Made by a program: the position numbers and the translations under genes. The notes beneath the pieces are model-generated. The model saw only the letters and a program-made list of their open reading frames with translations, ran no database searches and was not told where the DNA came from. Below are positions 21,601-32,571 of a DNA stretch of 64,000 bases, piece after piece; positions within the stretch are counted from its first letter, which is position 1; each line of letters begins with the position of its first letter. The stretch is from Apiotrichum sp. Y4204 (taxonomy: Eukaryota; Basidiomycota; Tremellomycetes; Trichosporonales; Trichosporonaceae), in contig JAMYHL010000041.1 in the NCBI GenBank assembly GCA_025531455.1, positions 332,554 to 396,553 on the forward strand, given 5' to 3'.

Positions 21601-24600
21601 GACGTCATGACCAAGTACTCGGCCACCACTATCCCCGTTGAGCTCCTCCGTAACGCCAAGCAGCTTGGTTTCTCGGACCGTCAGATCGCCAACGCGGTCA
21701 ACTCCACCGAGCTTGCCATCCGCCAACTTCGTATTGAGGCTGGCATCACGCCGTTCGTCAAGCAGATTGACACTGTCGCTGCTGAGTTCCCCGCTTTCAC
21801 CAACTACCTCTACACCACTTACAACGCCTCGGGCCACGATGTCGACTTCAAGGACAACGGTGTTATGGTCCTCGGTTCCGGTGTGTACCGTATCGGATCG
21901 TCCGTCGAGTTCGACTGGTGTGCCGTTCGCGCCATCCGCACTATCCGTGAGAACGGTATGAAGACTGTCATGATCAACTACAACCCGGAAACTGTCTCTA
22001 CCGACTACGACGAGGCGGACAAGCTCTACTTCGAGAACATCTCGATGGAGACTGTCATGGACATCTACGACATCGAGCGCTCCTCGGGTCTCGTCCTGGC
22101 CATGGGTGGTCAGACCCCCAACAACATTGCGCTTGCGCTTCACCGTCAGAACGTCAAGATCTACGGTACCTCGCCGGAGATGATCGACACTGCTGAGAAC
22201 CGCTACAAGTTCTCTCGTATGCTCGACAAGATTGGCGTCGACCAGCCCCTCTGGAGGGAGCTTACCTCGTTTGAGGAAGCCAAGTCGTTCTGTGACAAGG
22301 TCAGCTACCCCGTGCTCGTCCGTCCCTCGTACGTCCTTTCGGGCGCCGCCATGAACGTGGTCTTCTCCGAGGACGATCTCCAGGCCTACCTTGGCCAGGC
22401 TGCCGAGGTCTCCCGCGACCACCCCGTCGTCATCTCCAAGTACATCGAGGAGGCCAAGGAGATTGAGATGGACGCCGTCGCCCGTGACGGCAAGATGGTC
22501 ATGCACTACATCTCGGAGCACGTCGAGAACGCCGGCGTCCACTCGGGTGACGCCACCCTTGTCCTTCCCCCTCAGGACCTCGACCCTGAGACCATCCGCA
22601 AGATCGAGGTTGCTACCCAGAAGATTGGTGCCGCCCTGAACGTCACCGGTCCTTACAACATCCAGTTCATCGCCAAGAACAACGAGATCAAGGTCATCGA
22701 GTGCAACCTCCGTGCCGCTCGTTCGTTCCCCTTTGTTTCCAAGGTCACTGGCATTGACGCTATCGAGCTGGCCACCAAGGTCATGCTCGGTCTCCCCGTC
22801 ACCCCCTACCCCGAGGTTCACATGCCCCCCAACTACGTTGGTGTCAAGGTTCCCCAGTTCTCCTTCTCGCGTCTCTCGGGTGCCGACCCCATTCTTGGTG
22901 TCGAGATGGCGTCGACTGGTGAGGTTGCCTGCTTCGGCAAGGACCGCTACGAGGCCTACCTCAAGGCCCTCATCTCGACTGGTATCCGCCCTCCTAAGAA
23001 GAACGTCCTCTTCTCGATTGGTTCGTTCAAGGAGAAGCTCGAGATGCTGCCTTCGGTCCACAAGCTCCACCGTATGGGCTACAACCTCTTTGCCACCGCT
23101 GGTACCGCCGACTTCATCCAGGAGCACGGCATTCCGGTCAAGTACCTTGAGACCCTTGGCGACGAAAACGACCCTCAGAAGGCCGAGTACTCGCTTGAGC
23201 AGCACCTTGGAAACAACCTCATTGACCTTTACATCAACCTTCCCTCGAAGAACCGTTACCGCCGTCCTGCGTCGTACGTTTCGAAGGGCTACAAGTCGCG
23301 TCGTATGGCCGTCGACTTCGCTGTCCCGCTTATCACCAACGTCAAGTGCGCCAAGCTCTTCATTGAGGCTATCATCCGCAAGCCCACTCTTGACATTTCA
23401 TCGGTTGACTACAAGACCTCGCACCAGACCTTCGCCTTCCCTGGTCTCGTTTCGGTCCAGGCCTTCGTTCCCGGTGCTGCCGAGCCGAACTCGGAGGACT
23501 TTGGTCTTGCTACCCAGGCCGCCATCCGCGGTGGCTTCACCGTCATTCAGATGGTGCCGCAGGGCATTGCCTCGGCCGTCGAGGACGAGATCTCGCTGCA
23601 GCGCGCTCAGCAGAACGCTTCTGGTGCTGCCCACTGCGACTACGTCTTCTCCGTTGCCGCCACCTCAGACAACGCCTCGCGTCTCCCCGATGCCATTGCC
23701 GCCGGTGCCAAGGCCCTTTTCATCCCCTTCAACAACTTCTTCGGCACCGGCAACAAGGTCGCCTCGGTCGCCCAGCACTTCGCTGCCTGGCCCCAGGACA
23801 AGCCTATTGTCACCGACGCCCGTGCCACTGACCTCGCGTCGATCCTCCTCCTCGCCAGCCTCAACAACCGAAGCATCCACATTGCTTCGGTCTCGACCCG
23901 CGACGACATTACGCTGATCTCGCTTGCCAAGGAGAAGGGTCTTCAGGTCACTTGCGACGTTTCGGTCTACGCCCTGTTCTACTCGCAGGCTGACTACCCC
24001 GAGGCCGCCAAGATCCTCCCCTCTGTTGAGGACCAGCAGGCCCTTTGGGAAAACCTTGCTACCATTGACGTCTTCTCGGTTGGTGTTCTCCCGTACGAGC
24101 TCGGCCAGGCGCTCGGCAAGAAGGTCTCGGCTCGCAGCGGTGTGGAGGAGTCGCTTCCCCTTCTTCTCAACGCTGTTGCCGAGGGCCGTCTCTCGCTCGA
24201 CGACATTTCCAAGCGTCTCAGCGAAAACCCCCGCGCCATCTTTGACATCCCCGAGCAGCCCAAGACCTACGTTGAGGTTGAGGTCAACCGCTCGTCTGTG
24301 TTTGGCCTCGACAGCGACGACTGGTCGCCCCTTGCGGACAAGAACGTTCTTGGTGCCGTTCACCGTGTTGTCATCAACAACCACTCGGTCGTTCTTGACG
24401 GCACTGCCTTCTCGATGCCCCTTGGCCGCGATGTGTCGCTTTCCACCCCGCGCGGTGTTGCCACGGGCCGTGGCTCGTTCTCGGGCCCTCGCGCGGCTCG
24501 CCCCAGCATTTCGCTCATGTCGCCGGTGGCCCCTCCGGCCGCTGGTCTTGGTCTCCTCGGCCCCCAGTCCGCTGCGCCTCAGCCGATGGCACTCGCCGCC

Positions 24601-25584
24601 GAGCCGATCCCTTCGACCCAGGTTTCGCCTGTCCCCACCTTCTCGTCGCTCCAGTCTCTTCACGCCTTCTCGCGCCGTCACATCCTCTCGGTCAAGCAGT
24701 TCTCGCGTGACGACCTGCACGCCCTCTTCAACCTTGCGTCGGAGATGCGCACCCAGGTCGAGCGCAAGGGCTCTGTCGACACCCTTCGTGGCCGCGTGCT
24801 CTGCACCCTCTTCTACGAGCCCTCTACCCGCACCTCGACATCGTTCGAGGCTGCCATGAAGCGCTGTGGTGGTGAGGTTGTCCAGATTGCTGCCGACCGG
24901 TCGTCTGTCCAGAAGGGCGAGTCGCTCGCGGACACGATCCGCACTGTCGGCTGCTACGCCGATGCTGTTGTCCTCCGCCACCCCGCTGTCGGCTCGTCCA
25001 AGGAGGCTGCCAAGAGCTCCGTCGTCCCGATTATCAACGCTGGTGACGGTATCGGCGAGCACCCCACTCAGTCGCTTCTTGACGTCTTCTGTATCCGTGA
25101 GGAGCTTGGTTCCGTCAACGGCATCACCATCACGCTTGTTGGTGACCTTAAGAACGGCCGCACCGTACACTCGCTCGTCAAGCTGCTCTCGCTTTACGAC
25201 GTTACCCTCAACTTCGTCTCGCCGCCCTCGCTTGCGATGCCCGAAGAGGTCAAGCAGGAGGCGACCCGCGCCAACGTCCGCTGGCACGAGTACCACAACC
25301 TTGACCAGGCTATTCCTCACTCTGACGTTCTCTACGTCACGCGCATCCAGAAGGAGCGCTTCGACTCGCAGACCGAGTACGAGTCCGTAAAGGACATGTT
25401 CATTATCAACAATGACGTCCTCCGCAAGGCCAAGGAGAGCCTCATCGTCATGCACCCTCTCCCTCGTGTCAACGAGATTGACCCCGAGGTCGACTTTGAC
25501 CTCCGCCGCGCAGCCTACTTCCGCCAGATGCGCTACGGTCTCTTCATCCGCATGGCCCTGCTCTCGCTCGTCCTTGGCGCATAG
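18659..25584 (+). CDS. URA2: URA2/CAD-like protein: glutamine-dependent carbamoyl-phosphate synthase plus aspartate transcarbamylase
   Basis: Catalyses the first two steps of de novo pyrimidine synthesis in one cytosolic polypeptide. Exons are 18659-18953, 19004-20874 and 20911-25584; introns are 50 and only 36 nt; the product is 2279 residues. The glutamine amidotransferase has FGICLGHQL with nucleophile Cys360 and QFHPES with His446/Glu448. The synthetase starts near 498 ([17 protein letters not shown]), its second half near 1037 ([10 protein letters not shown]), and the MGS-type regulatory domain near 1415-1530. A dihydroorotase-like segment (about 1555-1890) has [13 protein letters not shown] where active enzymes have an HxH pair, so it is inactive, as in other fungal URA2 proteins. 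Aspartate transcarbamylase (about 1973-2279) keeps STRT at 2027-2030 and HPLPR at 2237. UTP feedback on the synthetase is expected from the family. The start follows the CT-rich leader in context CACAATGG. Confidence 0.97.
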
Positions 25585-25996
25585 ACTTTGTAACATCTTG
25601 TCAACCCTTAACTCTCTTACCCTCACATAGCCACATACCTCTCCTTCTACCCAAAAATCTGGGCATAGACCGGGACGTTTGTCATTAGTCACGAATGCAT
25701 TGAATAGGATCCGATGGAGTGTAGCAAGGGGGAGGAGAGACAGGGTCTTCAGGCTTGTAGAAACATTTTGCCTCGGCCTTTGATCCTTCATAGCTTAAGA
25801 AAGCTCGAATGGCATGAGACCCTCGTGCATGGCACGTGGGTAGTTTTGCCGGGGTCCCCGCTGTGTCGCATACGCGTCACCACAGCGTCTTCTGCGCTTC
25901 AGCACGAGTTGACGAGTCTTTGTCACAGGGGTTGCGCGTCTTTGTTGTTGTTTCCTGCTCATCACTGCAATACTGCAAGCACTACCCGCACACGCT
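25585..25996. other. Intergenic between URA2 and UBX-domain gene
   Basis: A tandem spacer of 412 bp. It should contain the URA2 3' end and the promoter of the UBX gene. No specific motif was recognised. Confidence 0.45.
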
Positions 25997-27115
25997 ATGG
26001 CCACCCCTTCGCCCGAGCAGGTTCCGCAAGCGGCATCCCCAGCTCCAGCACCGACGCCGCCACAAGCACTTTCGCCGGGGAGCGTGCAGGTCTTCCAGCC
26101 CGGCTCTGGTTCCGCCTCGCCACCAGCCGCGGCCGAGCCCCCAGAGCTCCCCGACTCATTTTTCGAGCACAGCGTCTCAGACGTGCAGGCGCACCATGCC
26201 AGCGTACTTGCGCGCTCGCGCGGGCTGAACGACGCGCCCCTCCTCACCGCCAAGCACCGTGACGCGGCGGCGGCGGAGCGCGAGAAGAAAAAGGCGGACA
26301 AGTGGCCGACGGTGAGTGACGGACCGGGTGGGACGCGGGAAGGTTTGAAGAAGGAAAGCCGCTCAGCTGGAATGTGGTCACAGTCGTGGTCGGAGACAAC
26401 GACTCATGCGCATTGACCACCACATCGTAGCGCTGTCGGTGACGAAACTGACGACAGACCACCATTCGCGTAAAGTTTTCCGACGGGACCCAGATCCAGC
26501 GCGTCTTTCCCTCGACAACGCCGTGGGTTTATTGTATGCCACCCAGAACCCTCTATTAACATTCAGGATTCAGCCAATTTATGCCTTTGTGCGCGAGTCG
26601 CTCGACCCGAGTGCGCGCGACAAGGTGTTCACGCTGTACCAGCCGCCGCGCACCGAGTTTCCGGAACACCCGAAGCCTGTCCCTGCGGGGAAGCCGCACC
26701 CGAACCCGGCGATGAAGGGGCGCGTGATCGCGCCGGCGGGGTACACTGCGCGCGGGGGAGTCGCGGCGGGCATGCAGGGCGGGACAGGCGGCAAAGAGAC
26801 ACTGTCACAGCTCGGGCTCGTGCCGCAGAGCGTGCTGCTTATCAAGTGGGAAGATGCGGCGCTGAACGGTACGTCTTAGCTAAAACGATGCTCTAAGCTA
26901 ATGCCAGCGTCTGGAACTCTTGCCCCGCTGACCGCCGAGTTGCGTGCGCAGGCGGCGCCGCTTCCTGCCGCTGCCGCGAAGGAGCCTGCACTGGAGGGCC
27001 CTGCGAAGAAGCTTACCGGTGCTGTGGGCGACGTCAAGATGCCAAAGTAGGTTATGGTGCGTCTTTGTGGCTAACCCGCAGGTGGCTCCAGAAGGGTCTC
27101 ATGAAGAAGAAGTGA
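25997..27115 (+). CDS. UBX4: UBX-domain protein of the ASPSCR1/TUG (Ubx4) family
   Basis: Family role: UBX proteins recruit the Cdc48/p97 ATPase to substrates. Five exons join in frame: 25997-26311, 26458-26522, 26567-26868, 26908-27046 and 27082-27115; introns are 146, 44, 39 and 35 nt; the product is 284 residues. Residues about 49-105 carry the pre-UBX helix typical of TUG/ASPL (PDSFFEHSVSDVQAHHASVL then LNDAPLLTAKHRD). The UBX fold follows from TTIRVKFSDGTQIQRVFPST, PIQPIYAFVRESL and FTLYQPP, ending at VLLIKWED near 185-190. The C-terminus has MPKWLQKG, matching the PKWLK end of the family. The N-terminal TUG ubiquitin-like domain is absent, so this is a short form. Exon junctions restore the UBX pattern exactly, so the model is strong. 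Confidence 0.88.
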
Positions 27116-27535
27116 TAGACAGTCCTGTATGTACATTGGTATCATGTGATGTTACGCGAGGCGACGCGGATTTCAGAGACCTCAATGGCTGTTTGGAATG
27201 AGGGCGGGTGATCGAGAAGACAAGCCAAAGCTGAGGCGTGACTGATCATCGGACACGAGGACGGAGGGATCGTAGACTGGAGGCTTTTCTCGTCTCCTTC
27301 GACTTGACCTCGCACATTAATCCGACACCGAGCTCGCAGCATCCGCACTAGCCTAGGGCACGGCGTGAGGCGAGTGACTGGACTACACTCAGCGTGTGCG
27401 ATCACCGTAGGCCAGCAGGCCAGCCGGGGCGCGCCTCACCATCATCAGTCAGAGCCACAAGCTACACTGGCCTCCCATCAGACAGACAAGCTACAGTGTA
27501 TCATAATTCTCGTTCTTTTCATCACCACCACCTTC
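27116..27535. other. Intergenic, 3' end of UBX gene and promoter of next gene
   Basis: A tandem spacer of 420 bp with no coding signal. Plus-strand sequence just before 27536 is CT-rich (ctcgttcttttcatcaccac), matching other leaders in this window. Confidence 0.45.
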
Positions 27536-28176
27536 ATGGACGACTGCGAAGGCTGCGTCGCCGAGGTCAGCGCGGCCGCCGCGCGCGCGGCGAGGAGCAC
27601 AGGGCGGGCGACGAAGGAGCCGAAGTACTGCCACCTCTGTAAGTCCTCTTGCTGTCATGCCCGCTGACACCAGGTCTCGAGGCAATCTGGCGCGGGCAGC
27701 CACTGCCCAACACGAACAGGGCGCCCAAGCCGTACCGCCGCCCTCCGACTTCGTACCGTTCACATGGCCCCTCCCCCTTGTCGAGCGTCACCGACGCCAA
27801 CACCAACGGCACCATTGGCGGTACCAAGAAGCGCTCGCCCCGGAAGCGTCGGGATACCCTCCCCTCCAAACCGAGTGTCCTCCCGCCAAAGCCGAGCAGT
27901 CTTCCGCCCAGCAGCAGTCTCCCCGGCCGTCCACCGCCGCCGCTCACGGCGCCCAACAACATCCCCATCCCGGTCAGGCGCCAGCGCAATAGCCTCCCTC
28001 CCAGCTTGGCAGACTTTCCCGACCTCGCGACCACCAACCCAGTCGCCGCGTCGCTGCTTGCGCGCCTCGGCCCCGTCCCGGTCCCCGAGCGCGGCGAGCG
28101 CAGCGAGCGTAGACGCAGTCCCAAACGCGACGCCGGAGTCGGACCCGCCCGCCCGCCAAAGCGAAACTGGCGCTAG
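27536..28176 (+). CDS. Small basic, Pro/Arg-rich protein with N-terminal CxxC pairs, function unknown
   Basis: I do not recognise the family. Two exons, 27536-27638 and 27674-28176, are joined across a 35-nt intron (GTAAGT donor, GCTGAC branch, CAG acceptor). The product is 201 residues. The first 35 residues contain DCEGC and YCHLC, spaced so that four cysteines could bind one zinc; the second pair is completed by the splice. The rest is disordered, rich in Pro, Ser and Arg, with PRKRRD-type nuclear-signal-like clusters and a basic end (ERRRSPKRDAGVG then PKRNWR). The GC-rich codon bias and precise intron support a real gene. A nuclear role is a guess from composition only. Confidence 0.6.
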
Positions 28177-28297
28177 GGATTAGAATGATTCCACCAGAGA
28201 TACGATAGCATTGATTAGTGCGTGTAATGAGATCCAAGAGTCCATGTCCATTCTCGGCGATCTATGCCTGGAGATACATTAGAGTACATGCCCAACC

Positions 28298-29333
28298 CTA
28301 CGAATTGAAGATACGCGAATGCTGCATGTCATGTCGTGCCGCAAGGATTTCGCCGAGGGGCCAAGTCGTTGCTGGCCCGCGCTCCGCCTCGTCCGCCCAC
28401 GCCCAGTCGTCTGTCGACGTTGAAGAGCTGTCTTCTGCTTGATCCCCGCTCACTTCAGCACCTGTCCCGCTATCCCGAGCGGCATCCGGACATTCCCTAG
28501 AGCGCGCAAGCACCGCCGCCAGCTCGCTGCGTACGGGATACGATAAAAGCTGGGTCGACACGTACGGCCCGATGATATTCAGGCGGACCGCGGCCGAGAG
28601 CGTGCTCCGCGCGTGCGTGAAGAGATAGAGATGTCGAGCAGTTTCTAACACATCAGCTACCCTCATCAACTTCCCACATCTTCCACTCACGCAGATCCAG
28701 CCCCACAGCAGCGGTAACGATCCCAAAGCACACCGCTAAATGACCCGGCGCGCCGAGCCGGATCGCACGCCGATACGCTGCAACGACCCCTTCGCCTGTC
28801 GAATCCAGCCCCGGCACCGGGTCAAACCCCACCGGTGGACCCAGCCCGCGCGCGTAGAGCGTAAGCACCGCGATTCCCTGTGCGCGGCTCGCGCGCCTCG
28901 CGACATGCGAAAGCAGTGTACTCTCATGTGCGTCGTCCAGCGCCTGCAGTTCCGCCACGGCACGCTTGATATCCCCATCGCTCCGCGCACGCTGCACGAC
29001 ACCCCACGCGTCGACGAGGTACGCGCCCGTGCTGGCCTCAAAGTTGTCGAGCTCGGCCGAGGTAAAGTGCATGACGGCCGGGCCGACGCGGGACGGGCCG
29101 AGGGGCGCCGCCGAGACCGGGCGCGGGCGGTGTGACGACGAGGTCGCGGGTGCATGGAGGTGCTTTACCAGCTCGTCCATGCGCGGCGTCTCGACCGCAT
29201 CCGCATACGGATCCTTCTTCTGTGCCCGCAAAAAGCCGTGCTTCGCGTATGACTCGAGGCCGCCGGACGCGACAAAGCCGCCCGTCGGGAGGTTGCTGTC
29301 CAGGAGCACGTAGAGCGCGTGCGTGGGGTCCAT
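28298..29333 (-). CDS. URE6: Urease accessory protein UreF
   Basis: Helps load nickel into urease as part of the UreF-UreD/H-UreG chaperone complex in the cytosol. Cryptococcus names the homologue URE6. Exons are 29333-28691 and 28644-28298; the intron is 46 nt, phase 1; the product is 329 residues. The N-terminus has the UreF signature LLDSNLPTGGFVASGGLESY. The middle has YLVDAWGVVQRA. The second exon continues TARHLYLFTHARSTLSAAVR then LNIIGPY, the conserved helix of the family. The C-terminal 70 residues are acidic and Ser/Thr-rich, longer than bacterial UreF. No other urease gene is nearby. Basidiomycete yeasts are typically urease-positive, which fits. Confidence 0.92.
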
Positions 29334-30222
29334 CCTGTGGTCAGAAGTCCAGACATACCGGTAAACTTACTTTCCTCACGAGCGGCAGTGTGCTTTTCCC
29401 ACTACTGTGTAGTCTTAAACCGTTGTGTAATGAGCGATGGTGGAATAGGGACTCCACAAGACAATGTCGTGGGCGGACGGTTCTATAGTTAGCTCACTGT
29501 CCGTCCCCAGTCTGTCCGTTCTGGGCACCAATCGTGGCTGCGCGGCTTATCGGGCGACACGGCAATCACGTGATGCATGTGGAGTCCCAGGAACGCTGTC
29601 TCAGGATAGCTAGACATGGCAAATGACATCACTGTTGAACTCCGCGCCTTTTTTTTTTTTTTTTCTTCTCCTGCATTTCTCCCTCAACCGTTCCGATCGG
29701 ATCCCGGGGTCTGCTCACCACGCGTTACCGCCAGCCATCTCGTTGTGAGGTCCTTGTCCACTTCAACTCTGCACCTCGTTTAATCTTAGTTTCACCACAC
29801 TTGGCACATCCCTGGCGGGATCTCGCCAGATCGCACCAAGTTCATGCTTTATGGATACCAGCCTGACAGCCATCTCCGCGTGATCATTCCACAGTGTGAC
29901 TGAATGCATACAGGCTCCAGGCCACGGTATGGCCACTGTGAAAAAAGCTATGAAAAACACCAAATACAAAGATCGTTTCGTGCGTGTGATTGAATAGTCC
30001 ATGAGGGTTGGGGCGAAGAGGGGTGGGATGGGGGTCGAGGAGTTGGATGATGTTGGGATCCACACAGAAGGTGCCAATCGGCGCCAGTGTGTATTAAAAA
30101 GTTGATTGCGTGGTATCACAGATGATGTATTGTCCATGTATCGTATGAGGGGAATCGTGTTTGTATGTATGCTAATGAGTTGTTGGTCGGGAGGCGAAAT
30201 AGACAGGATAAGTTGGAATCGG
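29334..30222. other. Non-coding spacer with a T16 homopolymer
   Basis: The spacer holds the UreF promoter on one side and the 3' end of the next minus-strand gene on the other. A run of 16 T lies at 29649-29664, followed by a CT-rich tract. A minus-strand frame of 124 codons at 29763-30137 includes a hydrophobic stretch but lacks any other support and probably belongs to the 3' UTR of the neighbouring gene. Confidence 0.45.
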
Positions 30223-32571
30223 CTAGCTCACAGGACGCTCGCGACGGCGGCTGGGGAGCATACCAGGTGCGGGGATCTGCTGCGGGGCTGGGCGGTACAT
30301 TTGAGGCATCACCGGCACGCCCTGCGCGAACTGGGGGTTGTAGCCCATCATGGGGTTCATGGCGACAGGGGCGTACATCATGGGCTGACACATCATCGGA
30401 TGGTTGTAGACCGGCACTGGTGGGACAGCGGGAACCCCGGGGATACCGTATACTCCCATGCCCGAGCCCATGCCCATGCCCATGACGCTCGTGCGATGCT
30501 GAGCAGCAGACATTGGGTCGTACTGTGACACGACCCTGCGGCGGTCCTGCTGCGGTCCAGATCGTGGAGACGCAGGGAGCGAGCTCGGCGGCCGCTGTTG
30601 CTTTGTCGACTTGACAGACTTGGCCAGGCTCATGGTCGAGGAACGGTGCTGTAACCTGCGTGCCTGCGTCGCCTGTGACTCGAGAGCTGGCGTTGATTGC
30701 ATCGCTTGCTTGGAGAGAAGCATCATGCTGTTGCGGTTGTTCGATTCGGCTCTGCGCTCGCATTCACCAGTGTTGAACTCGGCGCGACGCTCACGTGCGC
30801 GGCTCAGTATCTCCATGGCGGCCACAGGGTCCACAAGGCGGGACTCGCGTCCACCACGAGCCTTGTTGTTGCGAGCGGAAAGGGTCGCCGGGCGTAGAGG
30901 CTTCGTGTTCTCCTCTTTGTCCGTCACCGGTTCGTCCTCATCCGTGCTGTCGTCCCAGGTGGCAGGCTTGGGGCGAGCAGTACGGGACGACGTGGCCGGA
31001 GGCGTAGCAGGCCTCTCGCTCTCCTTTGGCTGGAAGAGAGTTTGGCGTCGGGACTCGAGAAGACGCGAAGCACGTTTGTCCGTGGGCGGTGAAGCGTAGC
31101 GAGGGGGTGGCGGAAGGGAACCCGTGGAGGCAACACGAGGCTTCGGAGAAGCACACCACGCAGGGGGCGATTCCTCTGTCCGGGCAACAGCTGTAATGTA
31201 GTCGGAGAATTCCAAGTCGTAGATGGCAAAGCCGCTGCGCGCCATGCTAACGTGTGTGCAAACGTCGCCAGGGTAGTAGGCCACCATACGTTCCTCAAAC
31301 GGTGGGCGGTCGATGAAGTCACGCACGCCACGGGGACGAGGAATGTTGCTTTGGCGTTGGGACTGGCGAGGGCGGAGTGGGGTTGCTCCATACGGCCGGT
31401 CACCCTTGTCGATTTTGGTGATGATGCCACGCACAGCCAATGCGAGGCGTAAGCCTCCACCCTGCGTGGGGGCAAGATCACTGCCAGTACGCTGCACGAC
31501 GTTGACAGACATGGGGTAAACACGCTTAGAGGCCGGGATCGAATAGGCAACCTCGTCGGGAAGGTTGACATGCTGCCGGGTGAGGATGAGAGCGAGAGGA
31601 TGCGGGGATGGCATGCGAAGAGCAGCAAGTTTGCTGATCGACATGCGGCGCAGCTGAGCGGCGGTCCGAGCGGCGTCAGTGTCTGCAACCCTAGAATGGA
31701 TCGGGGAATCAAGAGCCTCAGTCGCGGGGTCCAGCTCGCCAGTGCCGGGCGATTCGAGCAGCTCGGGTTTGATACCCAGCAGTGAGCGCCGGTTGTTAAT
31801 CCAGTCACGCCAACCCGGCTTCTTCCCAGAGTCGTCAAGGGCGGCGGCGATGATCGCGGGTGACACATCGGTTGGCAAGGTGGCGTTGTCCGCTGGCGTC
31901 TCAATTCCCTCCCATGATCCATCCGATGAGGAGGAGACAGAGGAAAGGGCGCTGCAGACGGAATCTGTACGGCAATCGGATAGACGCGACGACCTTGACT
32001 TCTCTGTCCCATCCGGATGCGAAGTGTGGGTGGACGACGTCTTACGCCCCATCAGGGTCCGCAACCGCGACGCCGAAGTGAGTGATTTCCTCGATTGGGC
32101 GGCGTCACCGGAGGGGTCGACCACGTCGGTTGTCTCCTCGTCGACGGGAGAGTCCACTGCCTCATCCTTTGGCTCGACGAACTTGTCCGACTTCCCACCA
32201 GTCTCGGCACTAACAGGAGGTTGAGAGGCGAGTGGCGACCGACGACGGAGGTTGCTCAAACGGCGGGATTCTTGTGGTTCAGTTGCCAACGGTTGAGGTG
32301 AAGGGGTCTGAGGCATGTCATCAAGATGGAGCTGTTCTGTTGGCATGACGGCGGGGTTCATGTACTGCCACACATCGTCAAAAGGCGCCAGCAGAAAGGC
32401 ATCGAGGCCGAAAGGGTCTCGGGAGGCCGAGCTTTTGTTGAAGACCGGATACGGCGAATATGTGTCGAGAACGGTCTTGGGATTGTAGTGCGATGTAACG
32501 ACAAGCGAGCCCGGTCGGGGTAGCTTGCCCCCTCCCAAAACGGGAGGGACGCGGAGGTTGTCGTTGCTCAT
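30223..32571 (-). CDS. Intronless 782-residue disordered protein, function unknown
   Basis: I do not recognise a domain. One uninterrupted frame of 782 codons starts at an ATG in good context (ACACGATGAGC), after a CT-rich leader. The first 75 residues are relatively ordered (LVVTSHYNPKTVLDTYSPYP; FLLAPFDDVWQYM). Long Ser/Pro/Arg-rich stretches follow. A second compact region at about 320-450 includes LALILTRQHVNLPDEVAYSI, GGLRLALAVRGIITKIDKG and FAIYDLEFSDYITAV, suggesting one small folded domain. The C-terminus is Met/Pro/Tyr-rich (MGMGMGSGMGVYG; YNHPMMCQPMMYAP). It is unusual here in lacking introns despite its length. A regulatory or polarity-scaffold role is possible but unsupported. Confidence 0.8.
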   Translation of the reverse strand: MSNDNLRVPPVLGGGKLPRPGSLVVTSHYNPKTVLDTYSPYPVFNKSSASRDPFGLDAFLLAPFDDVWQYMNPAVMPTEQLHLDDMPQTPSPQPLATEPQESRRLSNLRRRSPLASQPPVSAETGGKSDKFVEPKDEAVDSPVDEETTDVVDPSGDAAQSRKSLTSASRLRTLMGRKTSSTHTSHPDGTEKSRSSRLSDCRTDSVCSALSSVSSSSDGSWEGIETPADNATLPTDVSPAIIAAALDDSGKKPGWRDWINNRRSLLGIKPELLESPGTGELDPATEALDSPIHSRVADTDAARTAAQLRRMSISKLAALRMPSPHPLALILTRQHVNLPDEVAYSIPASKRVYPMSVNVVQRTGSDLAPTQGGGLRLALAVRGIITKIDKGDRPYGATPLRPRQSQRQSNIPRPRGVRDFIDRPPFEERMVAYYPGDVCTHVSMARSGFAIYDLEFSDYITAVARTEESPPAWCASPKPRVASTGSLPPPPRYASPPTDKRASRLLESRRQTLFQPKESERPATPPATSSRTARPKPATWDDSTDEDEPVTDKEENTKPLRPATLSARNNKARGGRESRLVDPVAAMEILSRARERRAEFNTGECERRAESNNRNSMMLLSKQAMQSTPALESQATQARRLQHRSSTMSLAKSVKSTKQQRPPSSLPASPRSGPQQDRRRVVSQYDPMSAAQHRTSVMGMGMGSGMGVYGIPGVPAVPPVPVYNHPMMCQPMMYAPVAMNPMMGYNPQFAQGVPVMPQMYRPAPQQIPAPGMLPSRRRERPVS

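Noticed and set aside
19000..23205. 1401-codon open frame on the minus strand across URA2
   Set aside because: It is a mirror of the strongly biased URA2 codons (C/G-ending codons rarely give antisense stops). Its product is Leu/Val/Asp/Gly-rich low-complexity sequence without motifs, while the plus strand encodes intact catalytic sites.
23665..25791. 708-codon minus-strand frame over the URA2 3' half
   Set aside because: Same antisense shadow effect over the aspartate transcarbamylase domain; no motif.
29763..30137. 124-codon minus-strand frame with a hydrophobic stretch
   Set aside because: Lies just downstream of the 782-residue protein stop on the same strand, so it is probably 3' UTR; no splice signals or conserved pattern.
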